Of a stretch of DNA of 64,000 nucleotides, positions 46,002 through 55,145 are shown piece by piece. Origin of the DNA: Lachnospiraceae bacterium (GTDB lineage Bacteria; Bacillota; Clostridia; Lachnospirales; Lachnospiraceae); the NCBI GenBank assembly GCA_016280395.1, contig JAEEGQ010000142.1:1-64000 (forward strand). Direction: 5' to 3'. Made by a program: the position numbers and the translations under genes. Position 1 is the first letter of the stretch; every line of letters starts with the position of its first letter. Below the pieces are notes generated by a model. The model was not told the DNA's origin. It did not search any database and saw only the letters and a program-made list of their open reading frames with translations.

Positions 46002-47933
46002 TCAGATGTCGAGTTTTGCGTACTTTGCTTCATCCATTATGAAAGCCCGGCGCGGAGGAACATTGCTGCTCATGAGCATTGTCGTTACCTCGTCGGCTTC
46101 TATGGTATCGGAAAGGGTAACCTGTGCAAGCACGCGGCGTTCCGGGTCGAGTGTCGTCTCCCAGAGCTGCTCCGCATCCATCTCGCCAAGTCCTTTGTAA
46201 CGCTGTATCCCGGTGATCTTCTTGCCCGAATTTTTTCTGAACTTCTCGAGTTCGGCATCATTGAAGATATATTCGAAGGCTGCGGATTTCTTTCCTTTCC
46301 CGGGAGCTTCGTATTCTACCCTGTAGAGCGGCGGAAGCCCGCGGTATACATGGCCTTCTGTGATAAGGTCAGGCATAAAGCGATAGAAGAACGTCAGCAT
46401 GAGTGTTGAAATGTGCGCCCCGTCAACATCCGCATCCGTAAGGATTATTATCTTCCCGTAGCGGAGCTTGTTAATGTCGAATTCTTCGGCGATCCCGCAG
46501 CCGAAGGCCGCTATCATGGTCTTTATCTCGTTGTTTGCAAGTATCTTCTCAAGAGGCGCCTTCTCAACATTTAAGATCTTTCCGCGAAGAGGGAGAACTG
46601 CCTGTGTTTTGCGGTTCCTTGCCTCTTTTACGGTGCCGCCGGCGGAATTACCCTCAACTATGTATATCTCGCATTCCTCCGCCTTTTTGGAGCTGCAGGA
46701 GGCAAGCTTCGATTTTGTATCAACGTCATTTATGGACTTTAATACCGCATTCCTTGCCTTATCGCTCGCGTGCCGCGCGGACGACGCGCGTTTCGTACTC
46801 TCGAGGATGGCCTTTAAGACCTCAACGTTTTTATCGAAATACCTCGTTACTTCCTCGGAGAAAACGTCCTCTACCGCAGCTTTTGCGTCATTATTGCCAA
46901 GCTTTGTCTTAGTCTGGCCTTCAAACTGCGGGTCGGGATGCTTTATGGAAACAATGGCAAAAATGCCGTTTCGGATGTCGCGGCCGTCAAAGTTTTCATC
47001 CTTGTCCTTAAGATATCCGAGGTCCCTTGCATACTGGTTCATTACACGGGTAAGGCCCGCCTTGAAGCCCGTTACAAGCGTTCCTCCCTCGACAACATTT
47101 ATACAGTTGCAGTAAGAATTTATCTGTTCAGTGAACTGGTCCGTGTACTGGAATGCCACCTCTACCTCGATACCATTGTCTGTACCGCTTATATAGATGG
47201 GTTCGGGATGCAGTGTGTTCATTTCGCGTGTAAGGTACGATATATAGCTCTTTATACCGTCTTTCTCGTAGAAAGTCTGCTCCGTGCCGTTTATCTTATC
47301 TTTGAACACAAGGGTAAGCCCCTTGTTCAGGTATGCGGTTTCCTTAAGCTTTTTAATTATAGTCTCGGGATTGAAGGTCACTGTGTCAAAGATGGAAGGA
47401 TCGGGGTAAAAAGTGACCTTTGTGCCTGTATCGGATTTCGCGCACTTTCCGACCACCGGAACAAGCCCGTTCACAAGCTCCGTTACCGGATGCCCTCCGT
47501 CGCGGTATTCATCACGATAAACAAGTCCTCCGCGTTTTACTTCCACCGTCATTTTTGTGGAAAGGGCATTTACTACCGAAGCGCCTACACCGTGAAGACC
47601 GCCGGATACCTTGTAGACTGTAGAATCAAACTTGCCGCCGGCATGAAGGATGGTGAAGATAACACGGATAGTTGGTATCTTCTTTACAGGATGCAGGTCC
47701 GTAGGAACACCGCGGCCGTGGTCCTCTACTATCACGCTGCCGTCCTTTGCGAGTGTGATCTCGATCTTGTCGCAGAAACCGGCAAGATGCTCATCTATAC
47801 TGTTATCAAGGATCTCCCAGATAAGATGGTGCAGACCTCGTGTACCGGTAGACCCGATATACATGCCCGGTCTCTTCCTTACTGCCTCGAGGCCTTCAAG
47901 TACCACTATCTGGCTGCCTGTGTATTGTTCCAT
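46002..47933 (-). CDS. parE: Type IIA DNA topoisomerase subunit B (ParE/GyrB)
   Basis: EAVRKRPGMYIGSTGTRGLHHLIWEILDNSIDEHLAG...EGNSAGGTVKEARNRKTQAVLPLRGKILNVEKA...LTDADVDGAHI; ATG 47933 with GGAGG; symbol uncertain. Confidence 0.88.
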   Translation of the reverse strand: MEQYTGSQIVVLEGLEAVRKRPGMYIGSTGTRGLHHLIWEILDNSIDEHLAGFCDKIEITLAKDGSVIVEDHGRGVPTDLHPVKKIPTIRVIFTILHAGGKFDSTVYKVSGGLHGVGASVVNALSTKMTVEVKRGGLVYRDEYRDGGHPVTELVNGLVPVVGKCAKSDTGTKVTFYPDPSIFDTVTFNPETIIKKLKETAYLNKGLTLVFKDKINGTEQTFYEKDGIKSYISYLTREMNTLHPEPIYISGTDNGIEVEVAFQYTDQFTEQINSYCNCINVVEGGTLVTGFKAGLTRVMNQYARDLGYLKDKDENFDGRDIRNGIFAIVSIKHPDPQFEGQTKTKLGNNDAKAAVEDVFSEEVTRYFDKNVEVLKAILESTKRASSARHASDKARNAVLKSINDVDTKSKLASCSSKKAEECEIYIVEGNSAGGTVKEARNRKTQAVLPLRGKILNVEKAPLEKILANNEIKTMIAAFGCGIAEEFDINKLRYGKIIILTDADVDGAHISTLMLTFFYRFMPDLITEGHVYRGLPPLYRVEYEAPGKGKKSAAFEYIFNDAELEKFRKNSGKKITGIQRYKGLGEMDAEQLWETTLDPERRVLAQVTLSDTIEADEVTTMLMSSNVPPRRAFIMDEAKYAKLDI

Positions 47934-48073
47934 GATTCCTCCCAAAACCGGCTCTCTTCAAAAACCGGCTTCTCCAAAAAATAAACACAGTACCTTGTAT
48001 TAAACACTAACAAAACAACAAGGTCTTGTGATACAAAAATTATAAATAATCCGTTTGAAAATGTCAATCGAAC

Positions 48074-48109
48074 AAAAAAAACGGCCCCGATATTGTCTAT
48101 CGGGACCGT
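48074..48109 (-). terminator. Terminator of the chemotaxis operon (after MCP)
   Basis: ACGGTCCCGATA-gacaa-TATCGGGGCCGT-TTTTTTT on minus strand. Confidence 0.88.
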
Positions 48110-48122
48110 TCGATCAACCTTT

Positions 48123-49580
48123 TTAATATTTTCCGAAGTTATCGTCAAGCGAGATAACGATCTCTTCTTCTTTCTTTGTTTCGAGAAGACCTGCGGTTTC
48201 AGGCACATCGGGTGCGGGCTCTTCTTTCTTTTCGGCCTTGAAAGTTTTGTCCGGCTTTAACATGCTGTTCCGCCTTCTCTTTCTCCTGTTTTCCACCAGC
48301 TTGTAATGTCCTATCATCTCACGCAGCTTCATTGCCTGGCTTGAAAGTATCTCGCTCGCTGCCGCGCATTCCTCGCTTGTTGCGGAATTGTTCTGGACAA
48401 CTATCGAAACCTGGCCAATTGCCTGGTTTATCTGGTTCACGGCCACTGCCTGCTCGTTTGAAGCTTCCGCAATCGCGGCAATGATGCCTGCCACCTGCTC
48501 GATCGCAGCAACTATCTCTTTTAGGGAGACAGCCGTTTCTTCCGCGATCTTAGAGCCCCTGTTCACCTTCTGGATGGAGTTCTCGATAAGCTGGGCAGTC
48601 TCGCTTGCAGCCTGTGCGGATTTGCCTGCAAGGTTCCTTACCTCGTCGGCGACTACCGCAAAGCCTCTGCCCTGCGAGCCGGCACGTGCCGCTTCAACCG
48701 CTGCATTGAGTGCAAGGATATTGGTCTGGAACGCGATGTCGTCTATAACCTTTATGATCTTGGAGATATTCTCCGAGGATTCGTTTATCTCCGCCATGGC
48801 CACTACCATGTCGTTCATGTGTCTGTTTCCGAGATCCGCGCCGCTCTTTGCGTCGTTCACAAGCTCGTTGGCATGGTTCGCGTCGGTGGCGTTGACCCTT
48901 GTACGCCGTGCGATATCTTCGATCGAAGCGGTGATCTCCGTGATGGCACTCGCCTGCTCCGTTGAACCCTGGGCAAGTGTCTGGCTCGCTGCGGCAACCT
49001 GATCCGAGCTCTCCGAAACCATCTCGGCGGAATTCTTCATCTCTCCGAGAGCCATGTTGTTGTCTTCTATAAGCTGGCGAAGGGCGACATTAAGCTCGTC
49101 CTTTTCACATCTTGGAACAACACTCACCGTCAGGTCTCCGTCTGCCACGCGCTGGGCAGCGTCCGCCTGGGCGCGCATATTCGCGGTCATTTCGTTGATG
49201 GCATCGGTGATCTCGCCAAGCTCGTCATTCCCGTATTTTTTGATGGCAAGTATCTCACCCTGCGAGATCTTTGAGATACCGTTCTTTATCTCTGTAAGCG
49301 GCTCCCTGATGCTCTTTAAGACAAGTCTTACGCCTATCACTATTCCGGGGATGGCGATGACCATAAGTCCGAGGAGCCCCCATACCGCAGCCGTTCTCCA
49401 TTTCTCGAGTTCAGCAAGCTTTTCGGCATTGGCGTTTGCTTCCTGTGCAAGCTTTGAAAGACCCGAGGTCGTAAGATACATTGCCGCTACAGCTGCGCAA
49501 AACAGGATGAAGAGTATTACAGCCTGCGATACTATGATCGTTGTCAGCCTTTTTTTGATCGAACTGTCCTTAAGATACAT
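48123..49580 (-). CDS. Methyl-accepting chemotaxis protein (two closely spaced TMs, HAMP, MA domain)
   Basis: MA hairpin tip IIKVIDDIAFQTNILALNAAVEAARAGSQGRGFAVVADEVRNLAGKSA; TMs separated by only about 30 residues. Confidence 0.93.
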   Translation of the reverse strand: MYLKDSSIKKRLTTIIVSQAVILFILFCAAVAAMYLTTSGLSKLAQEANANAEKLAELEKWRTAAVWGLLGLMVIAIPGIVIGVRLVLKSIREPLTEIKNGISKISQGEILAIKKYGNDELGEITDAINEMTANMRAQADAAQRVADGDLTVSVVPRCEKDELNVALRQLIEDNNMALGEMKNSAEMVSESSDQVAAASQTLAQGSTEQASAITEITASIEDIARRTRVNATDANHANELVNDAKSGADLGNRHMNDMVVAMAEINESSENISKIIKVIDDIAFQTNILALNAAVEAARAGSQGRGFAVVADEVRNLAGKSAQAASETAQLIENSIQKVNRGSKIAEETAVSLKEIVAAIEQVAGIIAAIAEASNEQAVAVNQINQAIGQVSIVVQNNSATSEECAAASEILSSQAMKLREMIGHYKLVENRRKRRRNSMLKPDKTFKAEKKEEPAPDVPETAGLLETKKEEEIVISLDDNFGKY

Positions 49581-49609
49581 TAGTTTTTCCTCCCATTGTA
49601 CCGGCAGCT

Positions 49610-50119
49610 TTATGCCATATTGCTCAGTGTTTCCTGCTCTTCCTCGGAAATGAGGTTTGCGGGATCTATAAGCATGATAACTTCATCATCAGTCCTTACG
49701 ATACCGTAGATAAAGCGGTTCTGCCCGCTGTTGTTTACAACAGACGGCGGCGGGACGATCTGGTCCTCCTCCACGGTACGCACTTCTGCGATCTTATCTA
49801 CGATAAGCCCCACAACCGTCTTGTTGACGGTAATAACGATAACGCAGGTCCTGTCGTTGTATTCGAGGGGTTCCTTGCCAAAGCGCATCCTGACGTCGAT
49901 AACGGGGATGATCTTTCCGCGCAGGTTTATGAGCCCTCGCACATAAGATGCCGTTTCCGGCACGCTTGCGATCTTTGAAAGCCCCACTATCTCATTTACG
50001 CAGCGGATAGAGATGCCGTAGCACTCACCGCTTGACGTGAACGTCATGTATTTATCCTTCTGGGTATCCTCTTCCTCAAGAAAAACGTTGTTCTCTTCTA
50101 CCATACCTGATCCTTTCAT
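49610..50119 (-). CDS. cheW: Chemotaxis coupling protein CheW
   Basis: KYMTFTSSGECYGISIRCVNEIVGLSKIASVPETASYVRGLINLRGKIIPVIDVRMRFG. Confidence 0.94.
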   Translation of the reverse strand: MKGSGMVEENNVFLEEEDTQKDKYMTFTSSGECYGISIRCVNEIVGLSKIASVPETASYVRGLINLRGKIIPVIDVRMRFGKEPLEYNDRTCVIVITVNKTVVGLIVDKIAEVRTVEEDQIVPPPSVVNNSGQNRFIYGIVRTDDEVIMLIDPANLISEEEQETLSNMA

Positions 50120-50141
50120 CCAAAGCGTATTTTGCCGTTTC

Positions 50142-52343
50142 TTATCTTGTCAGTTCAAGGCCCTTGAGGATGTTCCCCACGTCAAGTATCAGGCTTATGG
50201 AGCCGTCACCGAGCTGCGTGCATCCCGACAGTCCCTTGATCTTCTTAATATACGGAGGAAGCGGCTTTACCACTATCTCCTGTTCGCTTATCAGGTCATC
50301 CACGAAGAATGCGGCCTTTGTGCCCTCGTACTCTGCGATGATGAAAGTTCCCTGTTCCACATCATCGAAGCCCTCGGAAAGATGATAATACTCCTTGAGC
50401 CTTATGACCGGATAACACTCGCCGCGGATCATGATGGATTCGTTGCCCTCGGGTTCAACGAGCAGATCCTTCTTTTCGATGCAGACAAATTCGCTGATGT
50501 CGCCTGTAGGCATGACATAAGAGGAACTGCCGATCTTTAAGATCACACCCTTCACTATCGCAAGTGTGAGCGGGATCTTTATCGTCATGGTGGAGCCTTC
50601 CCCGGGAACGCTGTCTATCTCAAGGCTTCCGCCGACATCCTGGATCGACTGCACCACAACATCCATTCCGACGCCGCGACCGGAATACTCGGTAACCTGT
50701 TCCTTTGTGGAAAAGCCCGGAAGGGTGATGAAATTGTAGATCTCCTTATCCGTAAGATCCTTTTCGTTCCTGTTGCCAAGCAGTCCGTTAGCCTTTGCTT
50801 TTGCAAGGATCTTGTCACGGTTTAAGCCGCCGCCGTCATCCTTGACTATGATCCAGACCTTGCCGCCCTCGTTCTTTGCTTCAAGAGTTATCTTGCCGCG
50901 CTGGGGTTTTGTGGTCTTTGCGCGCTCTTCCCTTGTCTCGATGCCGTGATCCACGGAATTTCGCACAAGGTGCATCAGCGGGTCGGATATATGTTCTATG
51001 ATATTCTTGTCCACCTCGGTATTTTCACCGATTATGTCAAGATCTATGTCTTTCCCGAGCTTTCTCGACACATCGAAGACGATCCTGTTCATTTTCTGGA
51101 AGGTAGGCGCAAGCGGCAGCATGCGCATGCCCATAACGACCTCCTGAAGGTCGCCTATTATCTTTCGAAGCTGTGCCGAAGCCTTCTGGAAATTGGGAAG
51201 CTCAAGGTTTATCCCCTGCAGATCCGGGTTGTTTACTACCACCGATTCGGCTATGACAAGCTCGCCCACAAGATCCATGATCTCGTCCATCTTGCTGACG
51301 TTAACGCTGATAAAGGTCTGCTTTGACGCTGAGGGAAGCGGCTTCTGTACGGCCTTTTCTTCTTTTACGTTCTTGTCCTCGGCCTTTTTGACCATATCCG
51401 ATACGGATACAGGCTTTTCCTCTGCGGGCGGGGCAAGCAATACTTCGCTCTCGGCAGGCTTCTTTTTGGACTTTCTCGTGCTCTTTTTCTTTGGCTGTTC
51501 CGCGGGCTCTTCGTCAAGGCTTATGACAACATCGCCTTTATCTCCCGTGCCCTGGCCGCCGTTTGCGTATTCCTCGGCGGAGATGCGCTCCACATCGATG
51601 TTCACAACGCCGGAGCTCTGGCCTATCATCCTCATCAGCTCTTCTTCATCGACAGAAGCCTTGATATAGAGGTGGAAGCCTTCGTTTATGATCACCTCCG
51701 CGACAGACTCATCCGTGATGAGCTCCTCGGGGATGTAATACATGTCGTCAACACGGTTCTTTAGCGAAAATACTGCCGTGTAGGCACGCACATTCGCCAT
51801 TTCCGTGTCGCTCCTGTACTTTATCGTAACATGGAAATAATTCGCGTTGCCGCTGACTGCGGGCGCAATATAGAAAACCTCGGGTCCTTTTGTACGCGTA
51901 TCCTTGGGAAGCGCGTCGCCGCCGTCGGTTATCTGCTTTTTAAGACGTTCGAGGAATGCCTTGTTTTTGGCCACAAGACTCTCGGAGCTGCCGTCGGGCT
52001 GCCCTCCGTCCCGTATCTTATCAAGCTCTGAGCTTATGAATTCGCACGAATCAAACACAAGCGCGACAACATCCGAAACAGGGATGTTGTCGGGCTTTGA
52101 TTCGCGGATATAGTAGAATACGTCCTCAAGGCTGTGGGCGCAGGTCGTGATGTCATTGTACATCATTATGCCCGATGAGCCTTTGAGTGTATGCATGATG
52201 CGGAATATTTCGTTTACGCCGGCCTCCGAAAGCTCTCCCGACTTGTCGCATTCCATTGCGAGATTTTCAAGGGTTTCGAGATTCTGGCTGCTTTCGTAAA
52301 GAAACATGTCAAGCATGCTCTCTGTAATGTATGATTCCGCCAT
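50142..52343 (-). CDS. cheA: Chemotaxis histidine kinase CheA
   Basis: HPt IMHTLKGSSGIM; DPLMHLVRNSVDHGIETREER; CheW-like C-terminus; ATG 52343 with GGAAGG. Confidence 0.95.
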   Translation of the reverse strand: MAESYITESMLDMFLYESSQNLETLENLAMECDKSGELSEAGVNEIFRIMHTLKGSSGIMMYNDITTCAHSLEDVFYYIRESKPDNIPVSDVVALVFDSCEFISSELDKIRDGGQPDGSSESLVAKNKAFLERLKKQITDGGDALPKDTRTKGPEVFYIAPAVSGNANYFHVTIKYRSDTEMANVRAYTAVFSLKNRVDDMYYIPEELITDESVAEVIINEGFHLYIKASVDEEELMRMIGQSSGVVNIDVERISAEEYANGGQGTGDKGDVVISLDEEPAEQPKKKSTRKSKKKPAESEVLLAPPAEEKPVSVSDMVKKAEDKNVKEEKAVQKPLPSASKQTFISVNVSKMDEIMDLVGELVIAESVVVNNPDLQGINLELPNFQKASAQLRKIIGDLQEVVMGMRMLPLAPTFQKMNRIVFDVSRKLGKDIDLDIIGENTEVDKNIIEHISDPLMHLVRNSVDHGIETREERAKTTKPQRGKITLEAKNEGGKVWIIVKDDGGGLNRDKILAKAKANGLLGNRNEKDLTDKEIYNFITLPGFSTKEQVTEYSGRGVGMDVVVQSIQDVGGSLEIDSVPGEGSTMTIKIPLTLAIVKGVILKIGSSSYVMPTGDISEFVCIEKKDLLVEPEGNESIMIRGECYPVIRLKEYYHLSEGFDDVEQGTFIIAEYEGTKAAFFVDDLISEQEIVVKPLPPYIKKIKGLSGCTQLGDGSISLILDVGNILKGLELTR

Positions 52344-52422
52344 TCCCTTCCTCCATACATTTGCCCGGACCAAAGGTATTCCCGGATCCGTGCGGTTTTT
52401 GCCCCGTAAGTCAAGTCACTTC

Positions 52423-52818
52423 TCAGGGAATGAGCTCTATCTTTCTTAATACGTTCTCAAACTTCTCCTGATCGATAGGCTTGCCGGCATAAGCAACGCA
52501 GCCGAGTTCGAACGCCTTCGACACGTTCCTGCTCTCGTTAAGCGCGGTCGTCATGATGATCTTAGCGCGTTTTTCCTCAGGGATGTTCTTTTCCTTTTCA
52601 ATGTCCCTTATGGCCTTGAGTGCCTGATATCCGTCCATAGCCGGCATCATGATGTCAAGGCAGACAAGATCGTAGCCCTCACCGGATTCAAGCGCCATAA
52701 GAAACGCATCCACAGCCTCAAGTCCGTCAACTGTGATATCGCACTCGCCAAACTTCGAAAGGAAGCGGAGCATAAATTTGCGGCTCGCGAAATCGTCTTC
52801 TGCAATCAATGTTTTCAT
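52423..52818 (-). CDS. Response regulator (CheY-like receiver)
   Basis: MKTLIAEDDFASRKFML...YDLVCLDIMMPAMDGYQALKAI...KIIMTTALNE...YAGKPI. Confidence 0.9.
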   Translation of the reverse strand: MKTLIAEDDFASRKFMLRFLSKFGECDITVDGLEAVDAFLMALESGEGYDLVCLDIMMPAMDGYQALKAIRDIEKEKNIPEEKRAKIIMTTALNESRNVSKAFELGCVAYAGKPIDQEKFENVLRKIELIP

Positions 52819-52848
52819 AAGGTTACCTCCATGATCCTGTAATTCCGG

Positions 52849-53883
52849 TCAATGCCGGATCTCACTGTATTTAAGTATTTCGTGTATTTTCTGCGGGATA
52901 TCGTCGAGAGACAGCTCGTCCTCAACACCGCCTTTATCCTTTGCCACCTTCGGCATTCCGTAAACAACGCATGAGCGCTCGTTTTCGCCTATGGTAAAGG
53001 CCCCGGCCTTTCGCATCTTCAAGAGCCCTTCCGCGCCGTCCGCTCCCATTCCTGTCAGGATCACGCCTATCGCGTTATGTCCCGCGGCCCTTGAAACGGA
53101 TTCGAACATCACATCCACCGAAGGACAGTGCCCGCTCACTTTCGGACCCTCCTGACAAGTTACCGCATATCCGTCGGCAGTCTTTACAACGCGCATCTGC
53201 AGCTCGCCGGGAGCAATAAGCACCGTCCCGCGCTCAACCGTATCGCCGTCCTTAGCCTCCCGCACGGTCACCTCGCACTCACGGTCAAGGCGTTCCGCGT
53301 ACATTTTCGTGAAGCCCGCCGGCATGTGCTGCACAACAACGGTGCCGGGATAATCCTTCGTAAAGGAGCTTATGACACTTAAAGTGGCTTCTGTTCCGCC
53401 TGTTGAGGCACCTATCGCTATTATCCTGCTGTCCGACGCATTAACCTGCCCGCCGCCGCTCCTTACCGTTTTGCGCGGTTTTACCGGAACATTTGCGATG
53501 GAAGCGATCTTTATCTTTGCATTGAGCTCGTTTTTTACAAAAAGCTCAAGCGACTCCGGCGACTGAAGCTGTGGTTTGTTCACGAAATCCACCGCTCCCG
53601 CAGCCATCGCGTCGAAAACGGCTTCGTTCAAAGAGCTTACCATAACGACCGGAATAGTGTACTGCGGCAGGAGCCGCCTTACAAACTCGATCCCGGACAT
53701 TCCCGGCATCTCAACATCCAGCGTCATGACATCAGGCCTGTATTTGATTATTGCGTCCCTTGCCTCGTAAACGTCGGCTGCCGCAGCCACCACCTCAAGC
53801 GAGGGATCGCTGTTTATCCCGTCTGTCAGGACTTCCCTGAACATCCTCGAGTCGTCGACGACAAGGACCCTTATCTTCCTCAT
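52849..53883 (-). CDS. cheB: Chemotaxis methylesterase CheB
   Basis: Receiver TLDVEMPGMSGIEFVRRLL plus IAIGASTGGTEA...VVQHMPAGFTKMYAERL...ILTGMGADGAEGL. Confidence 0.96.
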   Translation of the reverse strand: MRKIRVLVVDDSRMFREVLTDGINSDPSLEVVAAAADVYEARDAIIKYRPDVMTLDVEMPGMSGIEFVRRLLPQYTIPVVMVSSLNEAVFDAMAAGAVDFVNKPQLQSPESLELFVKNELNAKIKIASIANVPVKPRKTVRSGGGQVNASDSRIIAIGASTGGTEATLSVISSFTKDYPGTVVVQHMPAGFTKMYAERLDRECEVTVREAKDGDTVERGTVLIAPGELQMRVVKTADGYAVTCQEGPKVSGHCPSVDVMFESVSRAAGHNAIGVILTGMGADGAEGLLKMRKAGAFTIGENERSCVVYGMPKVAKDKGGVEDELSLDDIPQKIHEILKYSEIRH

Positions 53884-53916
53884 ACCCGTCTCCGTAATAT
53901 GTTTTACGCCGTCGTA

Positions 53917-54723
53917 TCACTTTTTATAGATCGAAGGCTGTATCATTTCGAAATCAAGCCCTTTTCTGTCGATGATCTCCGTTACGCCGATAAACAGATA
54001 GCCGCCGGGCTCCATTGCGTCATAAACCTTTTTTAAAAGCTCCCGCTTTGTGGCATCATCAAAATAGATCATGACATTACGAAGGAACACTATATGGAAC
54101 CTGCGCTTGAAATTAAAAGGACTCATGAGATTAAAGCTCCTGAAGAGCACCTGTCTTCTTATCTCATCACAGACCTTATATTTTCCGTCCTTCTGCGTTT
54201 CAAAATAATCGCGAAGCCACGCGGCAGGCAGGTTTCCGACACGTTCAGCGTCATAAATGCCGGCATTTGCGACCGTAAGTGCTTTTGTTGATATATCCGT
54301 CGCAAGGATCGTCGTATCCCACTTCTTCGCCTCGGGGCCGAAGAAATCCCGTATCGTCATGGCTATCGTGAAGGCTTCCTCACCGCTTGAAGCCGCGGCA
54401 GACCAGATCCCTAAGTCCCTGAACATGCTGTTCTTTTCGGCAAGCTCAGGCAGCGCCGTATCTTTTAAAAAACTAAAATGCTCGGGTTCCCTTAAGAAAA
54501 AAGTGTGGTTGGTCGTAAGGGAATTAACGAGGGTGGATACTTCCTCTCCGAGCGGATTTTTATATACCCGGGCAAGCAATTCCGAGCATGTCTCATAACC
54601 GCCCTTAGCCATAACGGAAGCAAGCCGTCCTTCCACGAGCGCTTTCTTTCCGGCCAGATCTACGCCATAATTTTGTTTTATAAACGAAACTATCTGCAAA
54701 AACTCTTTTTCGGTAAGAACCAT
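53917..54723 (-). CDS. cheR: Chemotaxis methyltransferase CheR
   Basis: NSLTTNHTFFLREPEHFSFL...IWSAAASSGEEAFTIAM...HIVFLRNVMIYFD. Confidence 0.95.
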   Translation of the reverse strand: MVLTEKEFLQIVSFIKQNYGVDLAGKKALVEGRLASVMAKGGYETCSELLARVYKNPLGEEVSTLVNSLTTNHTFFLREPEHFSFLKDTALPELAEKNSMFRDLGIWSAAASSGEEAFTIAMTIRDFFGPEAKKWDTTILATDISTKALTVANAGIYDAERVGNLPAAWLRDYFETQKDGKYKVCDEIRRQVLFRSFNLMSPFNFKRRFHIVFLRNVMIYFDDATKRELLKKVYDAMEPGGYLFIGVTEIIDRKGLDFEMIQPSIYKK

Positions 54724-54754
54724 AAGTACTTCCTGCGAACGGGTTTATATTATG

Positions 54755-54783
54755 ATTATACAATTTTCTTTTCTTTTTGTCAA
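54755..54783 (-). promoter_or_regulatory. Consensus sigma-A promoter of the cheR operon
   Basis: Minus strand TTGACA-N17-TATAAT, perfect consensus and spacing. Confidence 0.8.
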
Positions 54784-54854
54784 CTTGACTATGAACTCCA
54801 CGTTTTCGAAAAACAGCATGTTTTGAATGTGCGGGAGGAGGGATGAAGGTAAAT

Positions 54855-55053
54855 GCCTGACCTGTGCCGGAGGAGACAGGGGGCCTTGCGGGGCCGGCTC
54901 GCGCCTTAGGTCGCGCTTCGTAGCGGAGACCCTGCGCCGAAGAGCGGCGCAGGGGCGCTAAACTCATGCTGCGCCTCCGGCTTGCATTCGTTAAGCGCCG
55001 ACGGCGCGACATATCCCCGCAAGGCCCCCTGTCTCCTCCGGCACCGGTCAGGC
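54855..55053. repeat. Large intergenic palindromic element C (199 bp; 39-bp terminal inverted repeats, 38/39 identical)
   Basis: GCCTGACCTGTGCCGGAGGAGACAGGGGGCCTTGCGGGG (54855-54893) versus reverse complement of 55015-55053; internal hairpins CCTGCGCCGaagagCGGCGCAGG and GCGCCGacGGCGC. Confidence 0.88.
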
Positions 55054-55079
55054 CCCCCCGTCCCCCCCTGAAACCGCAA

Positions 55080-55113
55080 AAAAAAGCGCAGCCGCTAATC
55101 CTTGCGGCTGCGC
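55080..55113 (-). terminator. Terminator of hisC
   Basis: GCGCAGCCGC-aaggatta-GCGGCTGCGC-TTTTTTTT on minus strand. Confidence 0.85.
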
Positions 55114-55145
55114 CAAAGCACTCGTTATCACATATTTCTAAAGCT

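Noticed and set aside
46938-47984. 348-aa plus-strand ORF
   Set aside because: Lies entirely antisense to the conserved topoisomerase subunit B gene; shadow ORF.
54605-55012. 135-aa minus-strand ORF over element C
   Set aside because: Overlaps the cheR start and the palindromic element; Arg-rich low-quality translation without RBS.
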